In this document: in pieces, positions 37,264-46,618 of the stretch
Layout: every line of letters begins with the position of its first letter
Numbering within the stretch: the first letter of the stretch is position 1
Source of the DNA: Nitrospira sp. CR1.1
GTDB taxonomy: Bacteria; Nitrospirota; Nitrospiria; Nitrospirales; Nitrospiraceae
Length of the DNA: 64,000 bases
Reading direction: 5' to 3'
Assembly (NCBI GenBank): GCA_014055465.1
Contig: WIAF01000003.1
Coordinates: 431,848 to 495,847 of the forward strand
The notes under the pieces: generated by a model
Seen by the model: only the letters and a program-made list of their open reading frames with translations
Databases searched by the model: none
Told to the model about the DNA's origin: nothing
Program-made: the position numbers and the translations under genes

Positions 37264-37890
37264 TCAGGCGACAACCGCTTTCTGTTTGAGGAATTCCATC
37301 AGGTCTGAGAAGGAACCTTCGCGAAGGATGCGGGAAAACTGCGCGTGGTAGGTCGCGACAATGCTGGCACCGTCGATGCTGACGTCATTGACGAGCCAGC
37401 GTCCGGACCGCTGCACCACGGAAAACTCGATCCTGGTATCGACCTCCCTGCCGGCCGGCGCAACCAGTACCTGCGTTCCTGCGCCATCGCCTTGTTCGGA
37501 GAGATAGGCTACCTGGGGGACAGAATAATCGCGTAGCTTATCGGCCAAATCATCTCGCAGGACCTGCACGAAGAGCCGAGTGAACTGCTTGCGGTCGGCA
37601 ATGGTCGTCTTCTCGCTTCCCTCACCCAATGCGCGCTCAGCCATTTCTTCATAATTGAACGAACGACGCACCACCTGCTCGATTTCCCACTGCCGCTGAG
37701 CGGATCGACTGGTCTCCTTGAGTTCGGTCAGCAGGTAGAGCAGATCTTTCATCGTGACCTGCACTGCCTCGGTGGGGGTCTGGGCTGCCCGGCTAAGGCT
37801 TGGCGCCAGCATGGTCACAAGACAGAATACCCAGCACCCGACAGCAACTGGCGAACGCCTCTGCATCACACCGACACGTCCGTTTCCCAT
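37264..37890 (-). CDS. mlaC: periplasmic phospholipid-binding protein MlaC
   Basis: The 208-residue protein has a signal peptide (cleavage after about LSRA, residue 35) and the MlaC/Ttg2D fold: RRSFNYEEMAERALG near residue 75, FVQVLRDDLADKLRDY, and the GRWLVNDVSIDGASIVATYHAQF segment. MlaC carries phospholipids across the periplasm between outer-membrane and inner-membrane Mla parts. It lies about 12 kb from mlaEFD, whereas the genes are often adjacent. It has no same-strand partner here. Confidence 0.9.
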   Translation of the reverse strand: MGNGRVGVMQRRSPVAVGCWVFCLVTMLAPSLSRAAQTPTEAVQVTMKDLLYLLTELKETSRSAQRQWEIEQVVRRSFNYEEMAERALGEGSEKTTIADRKQFTRLFVQVLRDDLADKLRDYSVPQVAYLSEQGDGAGTQVLVAPAGREVDTRIEFSVVQRSGRWLVNDVSIDGASIVATYHAQFSRILREGSFSDLMEFLKQKAVVA

Positions 37891-38079
37891 ACCCCACCTT
37901 TCCGTCCCGGGACTCCATCCATCAGATATGGTACTGACCCGGAAAACCAGGCGTCAAGCACGTGGATTTACTGGCATCTGACCAGCGGCCGGTCGAACAC
38001 AATCTCTCCGCACGGGCTGAGCATGACGTTTTCAGAAATTCTCTTTTCCCCGCGGCCACACCTTCGGTATACTCGCGCC

Positions 38080-39330
38080 ATGCCCACTCGACGACTGTCG
38101 CTCCTCCTGCTGAGCCTCGCCGCCCCGACGCTGTTTTCCGGCTGTGAAACCACCGACCACATGCTCGGCGCCGCCGAACGGGCTGTCGGGAGCACGACGG
38201 GAAGAACGGTGCTCGGCATCGTCGGCGGCAAGGATCCGGCCGACATCGCCCGGCAACGCGTCGAAAGCTATGGACGGGACCCTCAGGCGCTGCTGAGAGA
38301 TCTGCGGGCAATGCAACGTGACTTTCAGGCCTTGATGGCGGCTCTGACCGGAGAGGTCGGAAAGAAATGGGGCACCAAGGAAGTCAAACTTCCCGAGCAG
38401 AAAAAGTACGTGAAATACACCCAGAACTACCGCAGCCGGGCGATTGTGGACTTCGACGCCGGAAACATCCTGATCGAGACGCTTGACGAGAAAGACCCTC
38501 GTGCGAGCTTGAAAAATGCCGTCGTCACCACACTCCTGACTCCTAACGACCCGCGCAGCGTCGACCTGTTTTCGGATAAGGAAATCACCCTGACCGGCGA
38601 GAAGGAGCCGTACCTCCTAGGCCTGGTACTGAATCAGGCCGGCAAGCCGGTACGTACGCCGACGGAGGCGGAACAGTTTGCAGACTTGCTCCTGGCCAAG
38701 AGCACCACAACCCGCACCGTCGAGCAGGAGAACGGCCCCAAAACGGCCCATGCGGTCCAGATTCCTATGGTGACCAACTTTGCCCACAAGCAGGCCGAAA
38801 AATATCGCGCCGTGGTCGGCCAGTTTGCGGAGCGGTACAAAATCAGTCCGAGTCTCGTCTTCGCCATTATACGGACCGAGAGCAACTTCAATCCCTTCGC
38901 CGTTAGCTCGGCACCCGCCTACGGGTTGATGCAACTGGTCCCCACTAGCGGAGGCCGGGATGCGTATCGCAAAGCGAAAGGCGAAGACAAAGCCCCTTCA
39001 CGGGATTACCTCTTCGATCCGGACAATAACATCGAGTTGGGCACGGCCTATCTCAACGTGTTGACCTATTCTCAGTTAACCGACGTGACGGATCTGGTCT
39101 CCCGGGAATATTGCGTCATTTCGGCCTATAACACCGGCGCCGGCAACGTGTTCAAAACCTTTTCCAAAGACCAGCGCACCGCCGTGCAGCAGATTAACGG
39201 CCTTCAGCCGTCGACGCTCTATGACCGGCTTCGCAGCGGACTCCCCTATCAGGAAACTCGCGACTATCTTGCCAAAGTCGTCGGGTTTCGCAAACAGTTC
39301 GTCAGCGTCGGCGAGACCGGCGCCCCATAA
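38080..39330 (+). CDS. mltC: MltC-type membrane-bound lytic murein transglycosylase
   Basis: The ATG at 38080 starts a lipoprotein signal with lipobox LFSGC. The mature part has the MltC N-terminal domain (about residues 75-220) and a C-terminal SLT domain from about 250. The SLT domain contains the catalytic Glu in IIRTESNFNPFAVSSAPAYGLMQL and the AYNTGAGNV motif. It cleaves the MurNAc-GlcNAc bond, leaving anhydro-MurNAc ends, and should act from the outer membrane. The total of 416 residues is a little longer than E. coli MltC. Confidence 0.9.
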   Translation: MPTRRLSLLLLSLAAPTLFSGCETTDHMLGAAERAVGSTTGRTVLGIVGGKDPADIARQRVESYGRDPQALLRDLRAMQRDFQALMAALTGEVGKKWGTKEVKLPEQKKYVKYTQNYRSRAIVDFDAGNILIETLDEKDPRASLKNAVVTTLLTPNDPRSVDLFSDKEITLTGEKEPYLLGLVLNQAGKPVRTPTEAEQFADLLLAKSTTTRTVEQENGPKTAHAVQIPMVTNFAHKQAEKYRAVVGQFAERYKISPSLVFAIIRTESNFNPFAVSSAPAYGLMQLVPTSGGRDAYRKAKGEDKAPSRDYLFDPDNNIELGTAYLNVLTYSQLTDVTDLVSREYCVISAYNTGAGNVFKTFSKDQRTAVQQINGLQPSTLYDRLRSGLPYQETRDYLAKVVGFRKQFVSVGETGAP

Positions 39331-39525
39331 CCGCGCGCCGGTTCCACCAACTTGCCGCAATAGCCGAATTCTTGCCGTTCCCGCCGTCACCGGCTCGCAA
39401 CAACACGTCAGGCCATGGACAGTACCCAAGCACGACACACCCTGTGATCGAATCTGTCTCGTGCTGAAGGGTGCGTCGATCGGGCCCACGAGGCGGGAAG
39501 ATTGTTTCTTGACACCAGGGTGGCG

Positions 39526-40242
39526 CTAGACGCCGATGACGAGCCGTACGGGATTCACCCGCTCGCTCAGACCAAACTTCAATTCACCGGTGAGATCGTC
39601 AGGATTATAGTAGGTACCGAATATCCGATCCCAAATCGTCAACAGCGCACCCAGGTTTTTCATTTGATGCGCAGGGTCGCTGCTATGGTGAATGTGGTGA
39701 TAGCGGGGCGTCACGAAGACCCATTCCAGCCAGGATGATTTCCAGGTCACATTCAGGTGCATCCAGTTATTTCGCACAATATGTTCAACCATGATCACCT
39801 GGAACGCCCAGCCAGAGGCGTCATGAAGGAGCGGAAGGGCCGCGACATAGGTCAGATTGAAGAGCGCAATGTGCGGGATCGTCGTGCGAATCCCGGCTAA
39901 CCAGTACAGGGACGTTGGTGAGTGATGCCATCGGTGAACGGGCCAAACCGGGTTGGTGTGCATCAGCCGGTGGACCCAATAGAGCCCAAAGTCTTCCACG
40001 ATGTAAAACAGAACCAGTTTTCCGGCGGTGGGAAGATTATACAGAGCGGCGGGAAGATACTGGGGAACCGGTATTCGATCTGTGACCTGTACGACCAACA
40101 GAAACGAGAGGTTGTAGGCTCCCAGTGCCAAGAGGTCACGCCAGAAGACTGAACGATAGGCAATCGGACGCGCCGGATAGAGCCACTCGGCGGCAAAACA
40201 TAGCAGCCCGATACTCCAAAACAACAGATAGGGGTTGAACAT
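39526..40242 (-). CDS. sterol desaturase/fatty acid hydroxylase family protein
   Basis: The 238-residue protein has four to five membrane helices and the histidine clusters of the di-iron fatty acid hydroxylase superfamily: HRLMH, HRWHHSP and HHIHHS. Members hydroxylate or desaturate lipids, including hopanoid-like and fatty acyl substrates. The substrate is unknown. Given hpnDE in this genome, a hopanoid or lipid A acyl chain is possible but not shown. The gene stands alone. Confidence 0.88.
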   Translation of the reverse strand: MFNPYLLFWSIGLLCFAAEWLYPARPIAYRSVFWRDLLALGAYNLSFLLVVQVTDRIPVPQYLPAALYNLPTAGKLVLFYIVEDFGLYWVHRLMHTNPVWPVHRWHHSPTSLYWLAGIRTTIPHIALFNLTYVAALPLLHDASGWAFQVIMVEHIVRNNWMHLNVTWKSSWLEWVFVTPRYHHIHHSSDPAHQMKNLGALLTIWDRIFGTYYNPDDLTGELKFGLSERVNPVRLVIGV

Positions 40243-40521
40243 GTCTCCCGCCTAGAGCAAGGACTGGCACCAGTGCATGAAACGGACTCCATCCTCAACA
40301 CAACAGGTTTGGAACCGGTCTCTGTACGGTACACGACGTTGGAAATTTTGTGAAGACAATCGAAACTACCAAACGATTGTGGTTACGGTAGGTCTGCCGG
40401 CATCGGCGCTCCCGGTAGGCCGACATGCCTCACCAGGCCGTGACTGCGGGGAGACCGTTTCAGCTTGCAGGGCTACTCAGAGCCTGGTGGTCGGGGAGAG
40501 CGATGGATGTCGTTCTTTGAT

Positions 40522-40761
40522 TTAATCCTTGGACAGAGACCGTGACCGATCCGGCCGCGCGTAACGCGGCCGACAATCACACTCGAAATAGTATCGGCAG
40601 GTTTCATCGGAGTGGAATACATGTCCCGCCTCGCATTCGAAATGGCACAGCGCCTGGCCGTCATGTGTACACTTCGCAACCCGACGTCCCGCGGCATTCT
40701 TGCCGCATCGTTTGCGTAGTAAGCCGTCAATCGGAACAAGACATGGTGTTCGTAAAGCCAT
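40522..40761 (-). CDS. possible small Cys/His-rich protein
   Basis: This 79-residue frame contains nine Cys and five His residues in spaced pairs (CTHDGQALCHFEC, GHVFHSDETC, ECDC), a pattern that suggests a zinc-binding fold rather than chance. GAGGAG lies 13 bases before the ATG, rather far. No family was recognised. It sits alone between the sterol desaturase gene and the trehalose operon. Confidence 0.42.
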   Translation of the reverse strand: MALRTPCLVPIDGLLRKRCGKNAAGRRVAKCTHDGQALCHFECEAGHVFHSDETCRYYFECDCRPRYARPDRSRSLSKD

Positions 40762-40981
40762 GGCGGAATCATCACTCCTCTGCCATACCACCGCACCCGC
40801 GGTCATACGGCAACTATGCCGCGTGACCGGGTCCCGGCCATCTAGGTGTTTCCCTAGTAAAGATCTCGCTCCGAACGATTTATACTGAGCCGGTGCATGG
40901 GGGGCATCATGTGATTCGATGTTGGCCTATGGACAGAGGATGCGTGTTACCTGCTACTGAACATAGAGAGAGTGGAGATCC

Positions 40982-41656
40982 GTGGCGCACATGGCTGATG
41001 TTCCATTTGCATTTATCGGTTGCAGCGAACTACAGGAGAGTATCGCCCACCAGGCCGATGACGAAAAGGAGTTAGCGGAGCTCATCGAAGAAGTCCCGCT
41101 GGACTCCATCCATTTCCACACCCACAGCTATTTCCTCCGTCATGGATTGATCGAAGGAACCTACCCCAACGACTTTGCGCAGTGGGTCGTGATGGAAATC
41201 GGGGATCACGTTCTAGGAGAGCGTCTCGCGGTCCTTGACCCCTTCGACTACCCCGATTTAGAGAACTTACGAGAAGAACTCATTTCCATCATTGACGACC
41301 ATCTCTCTCGCACCCCGATCATTCCGAGAGTCGTGTTCGGCCAGCCATTCCATTTTAAACGCTCCAGAATTCTTGAAGTGCCCATCGGATTGGAGGCGCA
41401 CTCGCTGCAGGACTTTCGTGACATTGTGGCCGACATCGACGTGAGCTCCATCTATTACCATATGTTCGAAGCGCATTTTCGTCTGCGCCGTGCAGAGAAC
41501 GATTTCTCGGCATGGATCCGGACCAGTCTGCACCTCACGAATCTGGCTGATCGCATCCGCTCGATCAATCCCTATCAGGGCAGCCTGGAGCGGCTCCGTT
41601 CAACACTCATTAGCACATGTGACGATTTCCTGACCGGTGAGTCAGCGAAGGCTTGA
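40982..41656 (+). CDS. DUF5752 family protein, first gene of the trehalose/alpha-glucan operon
   Basis: The 224-residue cytoplasmic protein shows the DUF5752 pattern of two similar halves. Each contains a His-rich helix (SIHFHTHSYFLRHGL and SSIYYHMFEAHFRLRR) followed by NDFxxW (NDFAQWV and NDFSAWI). I recall this family as occurring beside trehalose/glycogen genes; its activity is unknown. The start is GTG at 40982 or ATG at 40991; GGAG at 40974-40977 is close to the former. It ends three bases before treS. Confidence 0.78.
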   Translation: MAHMADVPFAFIGCSELQESIAHQADDEKELAELIEEVPLDSIHFHTHSYFLRHGLIEGTYPNDFAQWVVMEIGDHVLGERLAVLDPFDYPDLENLREELISIIDDHLSRTPIIPRVVFGQPFHFKRSRILEVPIGLEAHSLQDFRDIVADIDVSSIYYHMFEAHFRLRRAENDFSAWIRTSLHLTNLADRIRSINPYQGSLERLRSTLISTCDDFLTGESAKA

Positions 41657-41659
41657 GCG

Positions 41660-43339
41660 ATGCTGAATCAAGACCCACTTTGGTACAAGGACGCTGTATT
41701 TTATGAACTCCACGTCCGCGCCTTTTACGACGGCAACGACGACGGCGTCGGAGACTTTGCCGGCCTGATCCAGCAGCTGGATTACCTCGAATGGCTCGGT
41801 GTGGACTGCCTGTGGCTACTGCCCTTCTATCCATCGCCGTTGCGGGACGATGGCTACGATGTCGCGGACTTTTGCAACATCGCCGCGTCATACGGCACGA
41901 CCGAAGACTTTCGGCGTCTGCTGGAGGAGGCGCATCGCCGTGGCATGCGGGTGATCGTCGACCTGATCCTCAATCATACCTCTGACCAACACGCGTGGTT
42001 TCAGGCGGCCAAAGCCTCCCCTGACGCACCGACCCGGCACTATTACGTCTGGAGCGACACGGATCAGAAATACCCTCGCGCTCGGGTTATTTTTGTCGAC
42101 ACAGAGAAATCCAATTGGACCTGGGACCATGAGGCACAGGCCTATTTCTGGCATCGTTTTTTCAGCCACCAACCGGACCTCAACTACGACAACCCCGAAG
42201 TCCGCCAGGCCATGATTCACGTGATGGAATATTGGCTCGACCAGGGGCTCGACGGGTTTCGCTGCGATGCCGTGCCCTACCTCTTCGAGCGGGAAGACAC
42301 CATTTGCGAAAACCTGCCGGAAACCCATCGTTACCTGAAGGAGATCCGAAGCAGTATCGACCAGCGGTATAAAGGCCGGGTGTTATTGGCTGAGGCCAAT
42401 CAATGGCCGAGCGACGTACGTCCCTACTTCGGGGACGGCGACGAATTCCACATGGCCTTCCATTTTCCGCTGATGCCTCGATTGTTCATGGGGGTCCGAA
42501 GCGAGGACCGCCAGCCGATTATCGACATGTTCAAACATACGCCCGACATCCCTCCAGCCTGCCAGTGGTGCCTTTTTTTACGGAACCATGACGAACTGAC
42601 GCTGGAGATGTGCACCGGCGAAGAGCGCGATTATATGTATTACGCCTATGCTCGCGATCCGCAGATGCGGCGCAATATCGGCATAGCCCGTCGATTGGCT
42701 CCGCTCCTGGATAACGATCGCCGGAAGGTCGAGCTCTTGAACAGCATTGTCTTCACCCTCCCCGGCAGTCCGATCATCTATTACGGAGATGAAATCGGCA
42801 TGGGCGACAATATTCACCTGGGCGACAGGAACGGCGTGCGCACGCCGATGCATTGGACCGCTGATCGCAACGCCGGCTTTTCCAAAGCCGACCCGTCAAA
42901 ACTCTTTCTTCCCGTCGTGGCCGATGCGGTCTACGGATATCAGTCCGTCAACGTTGACGCTCAAAAACAAGCCACGCATTCGTTATTGAATTGGATGCGC
43001 CGAATGATCGCCATCCGGAAGAAGCACAAAGTGTTCGGCCGCGGGACGTTGCAATTTCTCAGTCCGGCAAACGAAAAAATCCTGGCGTATATCCGTGCCT
43101 ATGAACAGGAGACGCTCCTGCTCGTGCACAACCTGGCGGGATCGTCCCAGGCCGTCGAACTTGACCTCAGTCGTTACAAAGACGTCGTGCCCGAAGAGTT
43201 GCTCGGAGAGTCGCGCTTCCCCACCATCCACGAGCAACCCTATGTGCTGACGTTAGGGCCCTATAGTTCGTATTGGTTGCACCTGCCCCCCGTGCGGCCG
43301 GCGACGAGCGCCTACAGTATGGAATGGAGTGCGATCTGA
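41660..43339 (+). CDS. treS: trehalose synthase (maltose alpha-D-glucosyltransferase)
   Basis: The 559-residue GH13 enzyme has the catalytic triad Asp203 (CDAVPYL), Glu245 (LLAEANQWP) and Asp311 (RNHDELTL). The typical TreS start [19 protein letters not shown] is also present. TreS interconverts trehalose and maltose. Many TreS proteins are fused to maltokinase; here the kinase is a separate gene further down the operon. It follows the DUF5752 gene by three bases and supplies maltose to maltokinase and GlgE. Confidence 0.94.
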   Translation: MLNQDPLWYKDAVFYELHVRAFYDGNDDGVGDFAGLIQQLDYLEWLGVDCLWLLPFYPSPLRDDGYDVADFCNIAASYGTTEDFRRLLEEAHRRGMRVIVDLILNHTSDQHAWFQAAKASPDAPTRHYYVWSDTDQKYPRARVIFVDTEKSNWTWDHEAQAYFWHRFFSHQPDLNYDNPEVRQAMIHVMEYWLDQGLDGFRCDAVPYLFEREDTICENLPETHRYLKEIRSSIDQRYKGRVLLAEANQWPSDVRPYFGDGDEFHMAFHFPLMPRLFMGVRSEDRQPIIDMFKHTPDIPPACQWCLFLRNHDELTLEMCTGEERDYMYYAYARDPQMRRNIGIARRLAPLLDNDRRKVELLNSIVFTLPGSPIIYYGDEIGMGDNIHLGDRNGVRTPMHWTADRNAGFSKADPSKLFLPVVADAVYGYQSVNVDAQKQATHSLLNWMRRMIAIRKKHKVFGRGTLQFLSPANEKILAYIRAYEQETLLLVHNLAGSSQAVELDLSRYKDVVPEELLGESRFPTIHEQPYVLTLGPYSSYWLHLPPVRPATSAYSMEWSAI

Positions 43340-43387
43340 TACAGGTGAGCCCTTCCGTGGGCTGCTCCAGATGAGGAGACTGATCGA

Positions 43388-44587
43388 GTGAACTCGGCAT
43401 TGGATGAATATCGCGAGGTGTCGCCGAAGGGTACGGTCGATTTTCTGTACCGGTTGAGTGATCTCGTGCAGGGAAAAAGCTTCCTTCACCTGAACGCCGT
43501 CAGATATGGAGGCGGGATGTCCGAAGTCTTGCGGCGTTTGGTTCCAATGATGGTGTCCTTGGGCGTTGAGGCACGATGGGAAGTTCTGGCCGGGTCACAA
43601 GAGTATTTCGTGGTGGTCACCCGCATGCTCAACGCGTTGCAAGGTCGCGATGACAAGCTCACCGACGAGATGTATCAGACCTATGCCAGTATCATGGAGC
43701 GGAATGCCAAGGCGCTGAAACTCGAGGCTGACATGGTGATGGTTCATGACCATCAGCCGGCTGGGCTGGTGGACTATCGCACCAATGGTTGTTGGCTTTG
43801 GCGGTGCCACCTGGATCTGGCTCAGCCTCAACGTCCGGCTTGGGCCTTTCTTCGCCGCTACGTCCTTAAATATGATGCCGCCATTTTTTCGCTGTCCGGG
43901 TTCGCCCAACGATTGCCGATTCCAAAATTTCTGATTTATCCCTCCATCGATCCCCTGAGCCCGAAAAATCGCGACATGAGCCGATCGGAAATCGCGCAGG
44001 TGCTCGACCGGCTCGGCATTCCCCGCGTAAAACCCATGCTGTTACAGGTTGCCCGTTTCGACCGGTTTAAGGACCCGTTGGGCGCCCTTCAAACCTACCG
44101 GCTCGTCAAACGGCACCATGATTGCCAACTCGTCTTGGCCGGATCCGGAGTGCTGCACGATCCCGAAGGCGAAGCGGTGCTCACGGAACTGCGCGAGGCT
44201 GGGGCGCGCGATCCCGACATCCATGTCATTCAGCTTCCCCCTGAAGCGGATCTGGAGATCAATGCGCTGCAGCGGAGCGCCACGGTCGTGCTTCAAAAGT
44301 CCGTCAAGGAGGGGTTTGGGTTGACCGTGTCGGAAGCCATGTGGAAAGGGAAACCGGTCGTCGGCAGCACGGCCGGAGGCATTGCCGCGCAGATCGTGGA
44401 CGGAGTCACCGGCTATGTGGTCCATTCCGTAGAAGGCGCGGGCTTTCGCATCCGGCATCTGCTCAACAACCCCGGACTGGTGAGCCGGATGGGAGCGATG
44501 GCACGGGAACACGTACGGCGCAACTTTCTCATTACCCGGCAGCTGGGTGATTACCTCACGTTGCTCAAACTCCTGCCGGCAGCCTGA
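43388..44587 (+). CDS. treT: trehalose glycosyltransferring synthase-like GT4 glycosyltransferase
   Basis: The 399-residue protein is a GT-B enzyme of family 4. The N-terminal part has the acceptor-side motif LNAVRYGGGMSEVLRRLVPMM, shared with TreT. The C-terminal part has VARFDRFKDP and EGFGLTVSEAMWKGKPVVGSTAGG, which bind the NDP-sugar. TreT joins NDP-glucose and glucose into trehalose. Start is GTG with GAGGAG nine bases upstream. Its place after treS supports trehalose as the product. Confidence 0.85.
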   Translation: MNSALDEYREVSPKGTVDFLYRLSDLVQGKSFLHLNAVRYGGGMSEVLRRLVPMMVSLGVEARWEVLAGSQEYFVVVTRMLNALQGRDDKLTDEMYQTYASIMERNAKALKLEADMVMVHDHQPAGLVDYRTNGCWLWRCHLDLAQPQRPAWAFLRRYVLKYDAAIFSLSGFAQRLPIPKFLIYPSIDPLSPKNRDMSRSEIAQVLDRLGIPRVKPMLLQVARFDRFKDPLGALQTYRLVKRHHDCQLVLAGSGVLHDPEGEAVLTELREAGARDPDIHVIQLPPEADLEINALQRSATVVLQKSVKEGFGLTVSEAMWKGKPVVGSTAGGIAAQIVDGVTGYVVHSVEGAGFRIRHLLNNPGLVSRMGAMAREHVRRNFLITRQLGDYLTLLKLLPAA

Positions 44588-44604
44588 GAATGACGTGGTG
44601 ACGA

Positions 44605-45924
44605 ATGACGACGGTCCTTTCAACGCCGCCAGGCGGAAACAGCGACACGGAGATGATGCCCCCAAGCCAGGCGCTCAGCGCGCCGGGTACCGGCATGGAA
44701 CGCCCGGCTGACACCGTGGATATCATGATCGGCTTACTCACCCTCAACAATGCCGGATCGATCGAAGCCGTGGTGAAATCAATCCTGGAAGGATTGCGGC
44801 AGTTCTTCCCGAACGCGTCTGCCCTGCTCGTCAATTGCGATGCGGGCTCGCAGGACGACACCTCCGGCATCATCACTCGGCTGGCGGCCGGCATGATTCC
44901 AGTCCGGATTGTATCCAATGCGGCTGGCTCCTTTGCAAATCTCACCAGGGAAGCGGGCTTTCCCGGGCGGGACGAAACCATCCATAACTTTTGCCTGACA
45001 GCGCGCCGGCTGCAACCCAAGATATGCCTGATCGTCGAAGGCCAGCTACGCTCGCTCAGCTCAGGCTGGATCAATCATCTAGGCAGGCCAATCCATGAAC
45101 ACGGTGAGGATTATGTCGTCCCGCTCTATCGCCGCCACCGGTATGAGGGCACACTCGCGACCAACCTGCTATACCCTTTGACCCGCGCGCTGTATGGCAA
45201 ACGATTACGGTATCCGAGCGGCGGGGCGTACGGCCTGTCCGGGAAATTCGCCGGCGATTTGATCTCCCAGCCGACCTGGACGGGAGCCGCGGCCAAATAC
45301 AGTGTGGATAGCCGGCTCATCACCGCTGCTCTCGCCGGCGGCTATCGCGTGTGCCACACGTATCTCGGCACCAGGGATCAGGAGACCAGAATGGGAACGG
45401 TGGATCTGTCGGTGGTGCTCGCGCAAACCGTCGGCGGCATCTTTCACTCGATGGAAGAATACGAATCTTCGTGGGAGACGATCAAGGGGTCGAGCGAGGT
45501 GCCGGTCTATGGCGACTCTGAGTCGGCACCCGATCCAGGGCCCTTGCACACCGGCCGGATGGTGAGCGGGTTCAAGCAGGGGTTGCGCGATCTGCTGCCG
45601 CTCTGGGAACTGATCCTGTCTCGAGACACGTTAGGGCAAATCATCGCGCTCGACATACAAGACCCGGAGGAATTCCGGTTTCCGCCCTCCCTGTGGGTGC
45701 AAACCGTCTACGACTTTTCCCTGGCCTATCACAACCAGACGCTGCACCGGGAACACATGCTGAAGGCGCTGACGCCTCTGTACTTGGCGCGGACGGCCTC
45801 CTTCGTCCTGGAAACTCAGCATGGGGATTCCGCGGAGGTCGATCAAACAGTGGAGAGCCTATGCCGCGAGTTCGAATTGTCGAAGTCGTACCTCGCGGAA
45901 CAATGGAGGTGGCGCGATGAGTGA
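44605..45924 (+). CDS. GT-A glycosyltransferase with altered acidic motifs
   Basis: The 439-residue protein resembles a group of GT-A glycosyltransferases related to glucosyl-/mannosylglycerate synthases: an N-terminal nucleotide-binding fold, then YVVPLYRRHRYEGTLATNLLYPLTRALYGKR and a helical C-terminal domain. Where I expect a metal-binding DAD (as in DADLRS), this protein reads EGQ (145-147, VEGQLRS). The expected GGDFG reads GGAYG (206-210). Loss of these acidic residues makes ordinary metal-dependent activity doubtful. It lies 17 bases after treT and overlaps the next gene by eight bases, so it is part of the operon. Confidence 0.75.
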   Translation: MTTVLSTPPGGNSDTEMMPPSQALSAPGTGMERPADTVDIMIGLLTLNNAGSIEAVVKSILEGLRQFFPNASALLVNCDAGSQDDTSGIITRLAAGMIPVRIVSNAAGSFANLTREAGFPGRDETIHNFCLTARRLQPKICLIVEGQLRSLSSGWINHLGRPIHEHGEDYVVPLYRRHRYEGTLATNLLYPLTRALYGKRLRYPSGGAYGLSGKFAGDLISQPTWTGAAAKYSVDSRLITAALAGGYRVCHTYLGTRDQETRMGTVDLSVVLAQTVGGIFHSMEEYESSWETIKGSSEVPVYGDSESAPDPGPLHTGRMVSGFKQGLRDLLPLWELILSRDTLGQIIALDIQDPEEFRFPPSLWVQTVYDFSLAYHNQTLHREHMLKALTPLYLARTASFVLETQHGDSAEVDQTVESLCREFELSKSYLAEQWRWRDE

Positions 45925-46618
45925 CCTGTGGAGAGATACGATGGTCGCCGGCTTTCGTGACACCGTGATGCAGATCCTGCTCGTGTTACCGCGGCTCCTG
46001 GCCTTGCTCACCTTTCTGGCACTGGGCCTCTTGGCCGCCTGGTCGGTGAAAATGCTCACGCTGCGGCTGCTCCGGACCTTCGGGTTCGATGCGTTCTGCG
46101 AACGATTGGGCATTGCCCAGCCGCTCTCACAAGCAGGTGTCCGTCGCCCGGTCTCCCTCGTCGTCAGCGGAGTCCTGTTCTGGATTGTCTTTTTATTGTT
46201 CGCGTTTATGGGCGTCGATGCCATGAACCTCCCGGCAACGGCCAATTTGATCAGTCAGATCGTCGCCTTTTTGCCGAACGTGCTGGCCGCGTCCCTCGTC
46301 CTCCTCGTGGGGGTGCTCTGCGCCAATTTCTTTGCCGAGGCCGCGTTGATCGCCGCCGTGAACGCTCAGGTGGAGGAAGCCCGAGTTGTCGCTGGGTTGG
46401 TGCGTTGGGGGCTGTTACTGTTCACCTGTGCGATGGTGCTGACCCAGTTAGGGATTGCGAAGGAAATTGTCATCGCGGCCTTTTCCATTACGTTCGGTGG
46501 CGTGGTGCTTGCGCTTGCCCTGGCCGTGGGTTTGGGCGCGCGACATCTCATGCGGGAGATCCTTGAACGCCGCTTCAACCATCACGAACAGAAGACCGAT
46601 CAGTTATCACACTTATGA
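45917..46618 (+). CDS. membrane protein of the MscS-related TM-helix family
   Basis: The 233-residue protein has about five membrane helices (near residues 15-40, 78-102, 112-140, 160-180 and 190-212) and short loops. The repeats resemble the conserved TM-helix domain seen beside mechanosensitive channels. It lacks the MscS beta-domain. The start at 45917 has GGAGG upstream and overlaps the glycosyltransferase gene by eight bases; the stop overlaps glgE by four. Its place inside a trehalose operon suggests a role in solute release or osmotic sensing (inference). Confidence 0.72.
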   Translation: MSDLWRDTMVAGFRDTVMQILLVLPRLLALLTFLALGLLAAWSVKMLTLRLLRTFGFDAFCERLGIAQPLSQAGVRRPVSLVVSGVLFWIVFLLFAFMGVDAMNLPATANLISQIVAFLPNVLAASLVLLVGVLCANFFAEAALIAAVNAQVEEARVVAGLVRWGLLLFTCAMVLTQLGIAKEIVIAAFSITFGGVVLALALAVGLGARHLMREILERRFNHHEQKTDQLSHL

